Assembly (NCBI GenBank): GCA_030830595.1
Contig: JAURMS010000223.1
Span: 1 to 5,543 of the forward strand
DNA: 5,543 bases
Source: Gammaproteobacteria bacterium
GTDB lineage: Bacteria; Pseudomonadota; Gammaproteobacteria; Steroidobacterales; Steroidobacteraceae
Reading direction: 5' to 3'
Shown one piece after another: positions 1-5,543 of the stretch. A program made the translations under genes and the position numbers. The stretch's first letter is position 1. Each line of letters starts with the position of its first letter. The notes beneath the pieces were generated by a model. That model was not told where the DNA came from. It was given only the letters and a program-made list of their open reading frames with translations, and made no database searches.

Positions 1-143
1 AAGACCGGCAGCACCTCCACCACGTCGTAGAGCCCGAAGGTCTGGACAATCACGGCCTTGGTCAGCTGGTCGAGCACGATGACCACCAGACTGAGCCACA
101 GCCAGTGAAGCCCGGCGTTGCCGATACGTTCCAGATCGCTCAT
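1..143 (-). CDS. lspA: Lipoprotein signal peptidase (signal peptidase II), N-terminal fragment cut by window edge
   Basis: LspA is the inner-membrane aspartic protease that removes the signal peptide from diacylglyceryl-modified prolipoproteins. Only 47 full codons plus two bases are present, because the gene runs off the left edge. The visible protein starts MSDLERIGNAGLHWLWLSL. A hydrophobic first membrane segment covers about residues 12-24 and leads into LDQLTK (24-29), the D-x-x-(S/T)-K pattern that family members carry at the end of the first transmembrane helix (E. coli LIIDLGSK). TFGLYDVVEVLPV follows, matching the usual stretch before the first periplasmic part. The two catalytic aspartates lie further downstream and cannot be checked. 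The ATG overlaps the ileS stop as ATGA, with GAGG eight bases upstream. Position directly after ileS is the classic ileS-lspA arrangement and supports the call. The start and identity are secure; whether the rest of the gene is intact is unknown. Confidence 0.93.
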   Translation of the reverse strand, partial: MSDLERIGNAGLHWLWLSLVVIVLDQLTKAVIVQTFGLYDVVEVLPV

Positions 144-2959
144 GCCCAGCGCCTCGACTCACCCGGGCCTTCCAGGTTGCCGACGCAGCGGCTGCAGAGC
201 TCGGGATGTCGGTCGTCTGCGCCCACGTCCGCCCGCCGGTGCCAGCAGCGTACGCACTTGGCATCCTCCACCGGGCGCACCACGATCCAGGCACCGGTCT
301 CGGCCACGGTGGTGGCGGCCACCGCTTCGGCGGGTCGCTCGCCAGCCGGGCGCAGGGTGGCTTCGGAGGTGATCAACACGAAGCGCAGTTCCTCGCCGAT
401 GGCGCCCAGGCGCGCACGCTGTGCCTCGTCCAGGTAGACCTCGGCCGCCGCCTCGAGCGGCGCGCCGATCTCGCCCGCCACCCGCAGGCGCTCGAGTTCA
501 CGCGAGACGTCGGCCTTCAGGGCCATCACCGCCTCCCAGTCGAGCGAAGCGTCGGCGGCTGCCATCGGCAGGGCCCACCAGGTGGACATGAACACCGACG
601 CATCCCGCTTGCCAGGCAGCAGTTCCCAGATCTCCTCGGCGGTGAAGGACAGGATGGGCGCCAGCCAGCGCACCATGGCCTCCAGCACGTGATACATGGC
701 CGTCTGGGCGCTGCGCCGGGGATGACCGGCGGCGGGCGTGGTGTAGAGCCGGTCCTTGAGGATGTCGAGCCACTGGGCCCCGAGGTCGATCACGCAGAAG
801 TTGTGCACCTTCTGGTAGATCAGGTGGTAGTCGTAGCTGCGATAAGCCGCCACCACCTCCTCCTGCAGCCGGCGCGCCTGCGCGAGCGCCCATGCATCGA
901 TGGCGATCAGCTCCTCCACCGGCACCGCATCGGTGGCCGGATCGAAACCATGCAGGTTGCCCAGCAGGAAGCGGGCCGTGTTGCGGATGCGCCGATAGCT
1001 CTCCGAGGTGCGCTTGAGGATCTCGTCCGAGACGCTCATCTCGGCGCTGTAGTCGGTGGCGGCCACCCACAGGCGCAGCACGTCGGCACCGAGCGTGCCC
1101 ACCACCTGCTGCGGGGCGATCACGTTGCCCAGCGACTTGGACATCTTGCGGCCCTTGTCGTCCACCACGAAGCCGTGGGTGACCACCTCGCGATAAGGCG
1201 CCACACCCTTGCCGGCCACCGAGGCCAGGAGCGAGCGCTGGAACCAGCCGCGATGCTGGTCCGAGCCCTCGAGATAGACATCCGCGGGGAACGGCACGGC
1301 ATCGGGCCTGAGCGCGGGCAGGCAGTGATGCACCACCCCCGAGTCCAGCCACACGTCCATCACGTCGTCGGTCTTCTCGTACTCGGTCGCCTCCTCGGCC
1401 AGGAGCTCTGCGGCATCCAGGTCGAACCAGGCCTCCAAACCGTGCTGTGCCACGCGTTCGGCCACCTGCTCCAGCAGCTCGGCCGAGCGCGGGTGCGGCT
1501 CGCCGCTGCGCCGATGGACAAACAGCGCCAGCGGCACGCCCCAGGCACGCTGGCGCGAGATGCACCAGTCCGGCCGGCCCTCGACCATGCCGGCGATGCG
1601 CTGCTCGCCCCAGCCCGGCACCCAGTGCACGCGGGCGATTTCAGCGAGCGCGCGCTGGCGCAGCCCGGCTTGTTCCATGCTGACGAACCACTGCGGAGTG
1701 GCGCGGAAAATGACCGGTGTCTTGTGACGCCAGCAGTGCGGGTAGCTGTGCTGGTAAGGCAGGTGACAGAGCAGACGCCCGCGCTCGCGCAGGACCTCGA
1801 CGATGGCCTCGTTGGCCTTGAAGACCTGCTGACCCTCGAACAGTTCGGTGCCGGGCAGGTAGCGCCCGTCGTTGCCCACCGGGTTATCGACCGCCAGGCC
1901 ATAGGCGCGACCCACCTGGTAGTCCTCCACGCCATGCCCTGGTGCGGTATGCACCGCGCCGGTTCCGGAATCGACCGTGACGTGATCGCCAAGGATCACC
2001 GGCACCTCGCGCTCATAAAAAGGATGATGCAGCCGCAGGCCCTCCAGTGCGCTGCCGGTGCAGCGGGCCAGCGTCCGTCCCTCAGGCAGTCCGGAACGCG
2101 CCAGGACCGCCGCAGCGAGCGCCGCGGCCACCAGCAGGCGGCGACGGTGGCCATCGGGCGCGCTCTCGATCAGCACGTACTCGATCTCGGGGTGCAGGCA
2201 CACCGCCTGGTTGGCTGGCAACGTCCAGGGTGTGGTGGTCCAGATCGCCAGTTCCGCGCCCTCGGCCGAAGTCGGATTGATGCCCAGGCGACGGGCGAGA
2301 TCCGCGGTAACGGTCACCGGGAAGCCGACATCGATGGCCGGCGAGGTGCGATCGGCGTATTCCACCTCTGCCTCGGCGAGCGAGGACCGGCAGTCCAGGC
2401 ACCAGTGCACCGGCTTGAAGCCCCGCTCGAGATGGCCAGCGCGAATGATGTTGGCGAAGGCCCGCAGCTGCTCGGCCTCGTAGCGCGGCAGCATCGTCAG
2501 GTAGGGGCGGTCCCAGTCGCCCAGCACCCCCAGACGCTTGAAGTCCTCGCGCTGGCCGTCCACCTGGCTGGCCGCGTACTCGCGACAGGCCTGGCGGAAG
2601 GCGCGTGCATCGAGCTTTTGGCCGATGCGACCATGCTTCTTCTCCACCTGCTGCTCGATGGGCAGCCCGTGGCAGTCCCAGCCGGGCACGTAGGGCGCAT
2701 CGTGGCCGTCGAGCGTGCGCGACTTCACGATGATGTCCTTCAGGATCTTGTTGACCGCGTGGCCAATGTGGATGGCGGCGTTGGCATAGGGCGGGCCATC
2801 GACCAGCGTGAAGTGGGGCCGACCGGCCACCGCCTTGCGAATCTGCCCGTAGCGGTCCTCCCGATACCAGCGTGCGAGCATCTCCGGCTCGCGCCGGGCG
2901 AGGTCGGCCTTCATCGGGAAGGCCGTCTGCGGCAGGTTGACTGTCTGCTTGTAATCCAC
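140..2959 (-). CDS. ileS: Isoleucine--tRNA ligase (IleRS), bacterial zinc-containing type
   Basis: Class I aminoacyl-tRNA synthetase that charges tRNA-Ile in the cytosol. The 939-residue length fits the roughly 938 of E. coli. In order: catalytic signature HIGH at 64-67 within GPPYANAAIHIGH; GWDCHGLPIE near 93-102; CP1 editing domain with the threonine-rich WTTTPWTLPAN (240-250) and GTGAVHTAPGHGVEDY (332-347), where H337 and D346 align with E. coli editing residues H333 and D342; DVWLDSG (535-541); LEGSDQHRGWF (563-573); KMSKS at 605-609; anticodon-binding helical domain; and a C-terminal zinc finger with C902, C905, C922 and C925. The gene starts at GTG (2959-2957). That start is chosen because MDYKQTVNLPQTAFPMKADL matches the E. 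coli N-terminus and a Shine-Dalgarno AAGGG lies six bases upstream. The next ATG, codon 16, would remove conserved residues. The gene sits 10 bases after ribF and overlaps lspA by 4 bases. One mild oddity is V543, where relatives usually have T in DSG-x-T-H. Confidence 0.99.
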   Translation of the reverse strand: MDYKQTVNLPQTAFPMKADLARREPEMLARWYREDRYGQIRKAVAGRPHFTLVDGPPYANAAIHIGHAVNKILKDIIVKSRTLDGHDAPYVPGWDCHGLPIEQQVEKKHGRIGQKLDARAFRQACREYAASQVDGQREDFKRLGVLGDWDRPYLTMLPRYEAEQLRAFANIIRAGHLERGFKPVHWCLDCRSSLAEAEVEYADRTSPAIDVGFPVTVTADLARRLGINPTSAEGAELAIWTTTPWTLPANQAVCLHPEIEYVLIESAPDGHRRRLLVAAALAAAVLARSGLPEGRTLARCTGSALEGLRLHHPFYEREVPVILGDHVTVDSGTGAVHTAPGHGVEDYQVGRAYGLAVDNPVGNDGRYLPGTELFEGQQVFKANEAIVEVLRERGRLLCHLPYQHSYPHCWRHKTPVIFRATPQWFVSMEQAGLRQRALAEIARVHWVPGWGEQRIAGMVEGRPDWCISRQRAWGVPLALFVHRRSGEPHPRSAELLEQVAERVAQHGLEAWFDLDAAELLAEEATEYEKTDDVMDVWLDSGVVHHCLPALRPDAVPFPADVYLEGSDQHRGWFQRSLLASVAGKGVAPYREVVTHGFVVDDKGRKMSKSLGNVIAPQQVVGTLGADVLRLWVAATDYSAEMSVSDEILKRTSESYRRIRNTARFLLGNLHGFDPATDAVPVEELIAIDAWALAQARRLQEEVVAAYRSYDYHLIYQKVHNFCVIDLGAQWLDILKDRLYTTPAAGHPRRSAQTAMYHVLEAMVRWLAPILSFTAEEIWELLPGKRDASVFMSTWWALPMAAADASLDWEAVMALKADVSRELERLRVAGEIGAPLEAAAEVYLDEAQRARLGAIGEELRFVLITSEATLRPAGERPAEAVAATTVAETGAWIVVRPVEDAKCVRCWHRRADVGADDRHPELCSRCVGNLEGPGESRRWA
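152..155 (-). promoter_or_regulatory. lspA: Shine-Dalgarno of lspA inside the ileS 3' end
   Basis: GAGG on the minus strand, eight bases before the lspA ATG, within the last codons of ileS (the E-S-R stretch of the C-terminal tail). Together with the ATGA overlap it points to coupled termination and reinitiation. Confidence 0.55.
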
Positions 2960-2965
2960 TGCTTG

Positions 2966-2970
2966 CCCTT
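2966..2970 (-). promoter_or_regulatory. ileS: Shine-Dalgarno of ileS, overlapping the ribF stop codon
   Basis: AAGGG on the minus strand, six bases before the ileS GTG. Its first A is the last base of the ribF stop TAA, so a ribosome ending ribF covers the ileS initiation site. This decides the GTG start of ileS and suggests translational coupling. Confidence 0.65.
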
Positions 2971-3902
2971 TATGGCGCGAGGCCGAGGACGGCGCGGGCC
3001 TCGCGCGCGTCGACGTGCATTCGCTCCACCATCTGCTCCAAGTTATCGAAGCGCAGCTCGTCCCGAAGCCTTGCCACGAAGTCTACGGCCAGGTAACGAC
3101 CATAGAGGTCGCCCTGCCAGTCAAACAGGTGCGCCTCCAGCAGCACCTCCGTTCCGCCCACCGTGGGCCGCGTGCCCACGGAGGCCACCCCGGGCACGGG
3201 CTCACCGCCCTCGGCCTGCACCCGCACCGCGAAAATACCGCGCACGGGGCTCCTCCGCCGATGCAGCCTGAGGTTCGCGGTAGGGAACCCGAGCTGCCGA
3301 CCCAGGCGCTGACCGGAAATCACCCGGCCGGTCACCCGAAAGTCCCTGCCGAGCAGACTGCTCACCTCGTCCAGCCGGCCCGCTTCCAGGGCCTGACGGA
3401 CGCGGGTCGAACTGATGCGCTCGCCCGCCAGCGCCACCGGCGGCACTTCTTCCACCGAAAAGCCGCAGCGCCCGCCGATGCTGCGCAGCGTCTCCACGGT
3501 GCCGTGGCGGCCGCGCCCGAAGCGAAAGCCCTCGCCAATGGCTACGTGCCGCGCCCCCAGTCCCTGCACCAGCAGCGCCTCGGCGAACGCCTCCGCACTC
3601 CAACCCTGCAGGCGCTCATCGAAACGCAGGACGACCAGCCGGTCCACACCGGCCTCCGCCAGCCTTTGTGCCTTGTCCCGCACCCGCATCAGGCGCGGCG
3701 GCGCCTGGTCTGGAGCCAGCCGCTCCCTGGGGTGCGGCTCGAAGGTGACCACGGTCACCGGCAGGCCCTGCGGGCGCGCGCCCTCGCGCAGGCGCCGGAG
3801 GATCTCCAGGTGCCCCAGATGGACCCCGTCGAAGTTGCCGATGGTCAGCGCACAGCCGCGATCCGCGGGGCGGGCATTGACGAGGCCGCGGACGATTTCC
3901 AT
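2970..3902 (-). CDS. ribF: Bifunctional riboflavin kinase / FMN adenylyltransferase (FAD synthetase)
   Basis: Cytosolic enzyme that phosphorylates riboflavin to FMN and then adenylylates FMN to FAD. The 310-residue length is normal for the bacterial two-domain protein. The N-terminal adenylyltransferase domain (about 15-185) shows the nucleotidyltransferase signature GNFDGVHLGH (22-31), FEPHP (54-58), GEGFRFGRGRHG (123-134) and ISSTRVRQAL (163-172). The C-terminal flavokinase domain (about 186-308) shows GRQLGFPTANL (201-211) with the PTAN Mg-ATP motif, GTRPTV (243-248), and E256 in LLEAHLFD, which aligns with the catalytic glutamate of the kinase. Both domains look intact. The start is ATG with AGGAG three bases upstream, a somewhat short spacing. 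The gene follows murJ after 45 bases and precedes ileS after 10. The ribF-ileS-lspA order is widely conserved. The leader is too short for an FMN riboswitch, and none is seen. Confidence 0.98.
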   Translation of the reverse strand: MEIVRGLVNARPADRGCALTIGNFDGVHLGHLEILRRLREGARPQGLPVTVVTFEPHPRERLAPDQAPPRLMRVRDKAQRLAEAGVDRLVVLRFDERLQGWSAEAFAEALLVQGLGARHVAIGEGFRFGRGRHGTVETLRSIGGRCGFSVEEVPPVALAGERISSTRVRQALEAGRLDEVSSLLGRDFRVTGRVISGQRLGRQLGFPTANLRLHRRRSPVRGIFAVRVQAEGGEPVPGVASVGTRPTVGGTEVLLEAHLFDWQGDLYGRYLAVDFVARLRDELRFDNLEQMVERMHVDAREARAVLGLAP

Positions 3903-3905
3903 GCG

Positions 3906-3910
3906 CTCCT
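3906..3910 (-). promoter_or_regulatory. ribF: Shine-Dalgarno of ribF
   Basis: AGGAG on the minus strand, three bases before the ribF ATG. The match is strong but the spacing is shorter than the usual 5-9. It supports the ATG at 3902-3900 as the start, as does conservation of the GNFDGVHLGH block about 20 residues in. Confidence 0.7.
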
Positions 3911-3911
3911 G

Positions 3912-3930
3912 GGCTCGGTGAAACCAAGCC
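3912..3930 (-). other. Hairpin in the ribF leader, next to its Shine-Dalgarno
   Basis: The minus strand reads GGCTTGGT-TTC-ACCGAGCC. As RNA this forms an eight-pair stem with one U-G wobble and a three-base loop; opening the last pair gives a five-base loop. It ends one base before the AGGAG of ribF. No U-tract follows, so it is not an intrinsic terminator. It could influence ribF translation or stabilise mRNA ends, but no function is shown. Confidence 0.5.
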
Positions 3931-3934
3931 GGCG

Positions 3935-3940
3935 ATTATA
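3935..3940 (-). promoter_or_regulatory. ribF: Possible -10 element (TATAAT) between murJ and ribF
   Basis: The minus strand carries a perfect sigma-70 -10 hexamer TATAAT, starting seven bases after the murJ stop codon. A start about seven bases further on (near 3928) would give a leader of roughly 26 bases before the ribF ATG, which has a Shine-Dalgarno. No good -35 is present: the hexamers at 16-18 base spacing are CAAAAG, CCAAAA and GCCAAA. There is also no TG extended -10. It would give ribF-ileS-lspA a supply independent of murJ. Internal promoters near ribF are known in the E. coli ribF-ileS-lspA cluster, but this one is inferred only. Confidence 0.4.
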
Positions 3941-3947
3941 CGGTGAT

Positions 3948-5507
3948 TCAGCCCTGCTTTTGGCCGAGCACTTCGCGCGGGCGCAGGCCGGTCACGGCCA
4001 GCGTCGCGAAGTACGTCGCCCCACCGCCCACCACGCAGGCCGCGAGGCGCAGCACCCGCTCGGCCACCGTCCAATCGGACCACGCCGACCACTCGCCCGA
4101 GGCCCACCACAGGAAGGCCACCATGGCCACGCTCGCCAGGCCCACGCGCGGCAGCAGGCGGGACCAGGCCTGACCAGGCACCAGCACCCCGCTGCGACGC
4201 AGGCCGCGATACAGCAGCAGGCTGTTGAGGCCCGCGGAGAGCCCGGTGGAGAGGGCCATCAGCGCATGGGGTGCACCGAAGCCGGCCATGAAGGCCGGCA
4301 CCACCACCAGCACGTTGAAGCCGAGGTTGGCCCCGAGGGAGAGGATCCCGATGCGCACCGGGGTGCGGGTGTCCTGCCGGGAGAAGTAGCCCGGCGCCAG
4401 CACCTTCACCATGGAAAAGCCGCACAAGCCCAGCGAATAGGCCATCAGGGCATAGCTCGACATCTGCACGTCGCGGGCGCTGAAGGCCCCGTAGCCGAAG
4501 ATCGTGGCGGTGAGCGGCCCGGCCAGCAGGCACAGGCCGGCGGCGGCCGGTACCACGATGAGCACGGTCAGCCTGAGCGCCCAGTCGAGCGTGGCGGAAA
4601 ACTGCGCCCGGTCCTCGGCGGCGTGGTGCGAGGACAGTCGCGGCAGGATCACCGTGGCGAGTGCGATGGAGAACACCCCGAGCGGGAACTCCATCAGCCG
4701 ATCGGCGTAGTACATCCAGGCGATGGATCCGGTGATCAGGAACGAGGCGATGAGGGTGTCGAGCAGCAGGGAGATCTGCGCCACCGAGGAGCCGAAGATG
4801 CCCGGCAGCATCAAATTGGCGATGCGCCGCACGCCCGAGTCGCGCCAGTTCCAGCGCGGCCAGGCCAGCATGCGGATGCCCCGCAGCGCCGGCAGCTGGA
4901 TAGCCAGCTGCACCAGGCCGGCCACGAACACCCCCGCAGCGAGTGCGATGCCCGGTTCGGGCGCGTAGGGGGCGATGCCCACCGCAAAGCCGATCATGAC
5001 CAGGTTCAGGAGCACCGGCGTGAAGGCCGGCACCCCGAAACGGCCGTAGCTGTTCAGCACCCCGCTGGCGAGCGCCACCAGCGACATGAAGAAGATGTAG
5101 GGGAAGGTCAGCCGCAGCATGGCGACGGTGAGGTCGAAGCGTCCGCCGTCGTCGGCGAAGCCCGGGGCGAACAGCCACACCAGCAGCGGTGCGCCCAGCA
5201 CCCCGATGAGGGTCAGCGCGAACAGCGCCAGCCCGAAGGTGCCGGCCACGCTGCCCACCAGCTGGCGGACCTCCCCCTCCTCCCGCTTCAGGCGGTATTC
5301 CGAGATCACCGGCACGAACGCTTGGGAAAAAGCGCCCTCTGCGGTCAGTCGGCGGAGGAAATTGGGGATCTTGAAGGCCACCAGGAAGGCATCCATCAGG
5401 GTCCCGGCGCCGAAGGCGGAGGAGTAGACCATGTCCCGCACCAGGCCCGAGATGCGCGACAGCAGGGTCATGCTGCCCACCAGGGAGGTGCTCTTGAGAA
5501 TGCCCAT
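3948..5507 (-). CDS. murJ: Lipid II flippase MurJ (MviN family, MOP superfamily)
   Basis: Integral membrane protein that moves lipid-linked peptidoglycan precursor across the cytoplasmic membrane; essential for wall synthesis in E. coli. The product has 519 residues, close to the usual 510-525, with alternating hydrophobic segments consistent with the 14 helices of the family. Numbering from the ATG, R18, R24, D39, R52 and R270 fall exactly at the positions of the charged cavity residues of E. coli MurJ (the four arginines are reported as essential there). Other family stretches are SRISGLVRD (17-25), WMYYADRLMEFP (264-275) and APGYFSRQDTRTPVRIG (371-387). An in-frame TTG seven codons upstream (5528) would add MRYSRCS. 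I prefer the ATG because MGILKSTSLVGSMTLLSR matches the family N-terminus and the residue numbering coincides. No Shine-Dalgarno is visible before either start. First gene of the visible operon. Confidence 0.97.
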   Translation of the reverse strand: MGILKSTSLVGSMTLLSRISGLVRDMVYSSAFGAGTLMDAFLVAFKIPNFLRRLTAEGAFSQAFVPVISEYRLKREEGEVRQLVGSVAGTFGLALFALTLIGVLGAPLLVWLFAPGFADDGGRFDLTVAMLRLTFPYIFFMSLVALASGVLNSYGRFGVPAFTPVLLNLVMIGFAVGIAPYAPEPGIALAAGVFVAGLVQLAIQLPALRGIRMLAWPRWNWRDSGVRRIANLMLPGIFGSSVAQISLLLDTLIASFLITGSIAWMYYADRLMEFPLGVFSIALATVILPRLSSHHAAEDRAQFSATLDWALRLTVLIVVPAAAGLCLLAGPLTATIFGYGAFSARDVQMSSYALMAYSLGLCGFSMVKVLAPGYFSRQDTRTPVRIGILSLGANLGFNVLVVVPAFMAGFGAPHALMALSTGLSAGLNSLLLYRGLRRSGVLVPGQAWSRLLPRVGLASVAMVAFLWWASGEWSAWSDWTVAERVLRLAACVVGGGATYFATLAVTGLRPREVLGQKQG

Positions 5508-5516
5508 GGAGCAGCG

Positions 5517-5522
5517 ACTATA
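5517..5522 (-). promoter_or_regulatory. murJ: Possible -10 element (TATAGT) just upstream of murJ
   Basis: The minus strand reads TATAGT, five of six matches to the sigma-70 -10 consensus, in GC-rich surroundings. Only nine bases separate it from the murJ ATG, so transcription from it would begin within a few bases of the start codon. The expected -35 region falls at the window edge and is only partly visible; the visible bases do not resemble TTGACA. It is tentative and rests on the hexamer, its position before the first gene, and its likeness to the TATAAT box before ribF. Confidence 0.35.
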
Positions 5523-5543
5523 CCGCAAGGCCGGTCCGAACTT

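Noticed and set aside
2960..2969. T-box or attenuator controlling ileS.
   Set aside because: Only 10 bases separate ribF and ileS, with no room for a leader structure or terminator; T-boxes are also mainly a trait of Gram-positive bacteria.
206..3271. A 1021-codon open frame on the plus strand, opposite ileS and the end of ribF.
   Set aside because: The translation is rich in H, R, G, Q and A with no recognisable domain, and it lies antisense to a fully recognisable IleRS. Long antisense frames are expected in GC-rich genes because stop codons are scarce there.
3903..3947. FMN riboswitch upstream of ribF.
   Set aside because: The gap is only 45 bases and holds none of the conserved multi-stem FMN aptamer, which needs well over 100 bases.
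4281..4299. Perfect inverted repeat GCCGGCC-ATGAA-GGCCGGC inside murJ.
   Set aside because: It lies in sense codons for a conserved membrane segment (near PAFMAGFGAP) made of GC-rich Ala, Gly and Pro codons. Such short palindromes are common by chance here, and no U-tract follows.
3616..5178. A 520-codon minus-strand open frame overlapping murJ and ribF in another reading frame.
   Set aside because: It is an alternative-frame shadow: it crosses from murJ into ribF, its product is low-complexity in A, G, R and P, and the true frames there encode MurJ and RibF with conserved residues in register.
5505..5528. TTG at 5528 as the murJ start, giving 526 residues.
   Set aside because: The extra seven residues (MRYSRCS) do not match the family, there is no good ribosome-binding site, and the TTG would lie upstream of the -10-like hexamer. 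Starting at the ATG puts R18, R24, R52 and R270 at the E. coli positions.

Overview
This window is an ordinary, tightly packed housekeeping operon from a bacterial chromosome. All four genes lie on the minus strand. In transcription order (right to left) they are murJ (lipid II flippase, 5507-3948), ribF (bifunctional riboflavin kinase / FAD synthetase, 3902-2970), ileS (isoleucyl-tRNA synthetase, 2959-140) and the first 47 codons of lspA (signal peptidase II, 143-1, cut by the window edge). The order murJ-ribF-ileS-lspA is typical of many Gammaproteobacteria (Pseudomonas-like arrangement). In E. coli murJ lies elsewhere. The sequence is GC-rich (about two thirds by eye), and the MurJ and IleRS proteins align with their E. 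coli counterparts almost position for position. I infer a high-GC gammaproteobacterium, perhaps of the Chromatiales/Ectothiorhodospiraceae or a related free-living group; the family-level placement is a guess.

Layout. 5543-5508: 36 bases upstream of murJ holding a -10-like TATAGT very close to the murJ ATG and no visible Shine-Dalgarno. 5507-3948: murJ. 3947-3903: a 45-base gap, the only real intergenic space between genes, holding a perfect TATAAT, a 19-base hairpin and the ribF Shine-Dalgarno. 3902-2970: ribF. 2969-2960: a 10-base gap in which the ileS ribosome-binding site begins inside the ribF stop codon. 2959-140: ileS, starting at GTG. 143-1: lspA, overlapping ileS by the four bases ATGA. 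No stretch over 300 bases lacks a gene. I see no RNA gene, mobile element, CRISPR array or terminator.

Function. MurJ and LspA act in the cytoplasmic membrane on envelope precursors (lipid II translocation, lipoprotein maturation). RibF makes FMN and FAD, and IleRS charges tRNA-Ile. They share an operon but no single pathway. The spacing suggests strong translational coupling from ribF through lspA, and a possible second promoter that lets ribF-ileS-lspA be expressed without murJ.

I looked for an undescribed system and did not find one. What merits a second look is regulatory: a possible leaderless murJ mRNA, a shared GTATARTCGC box before murJ and before ribF, and a hairpin placed so that the readthrough and the short ribF transcripts would have different leaders.
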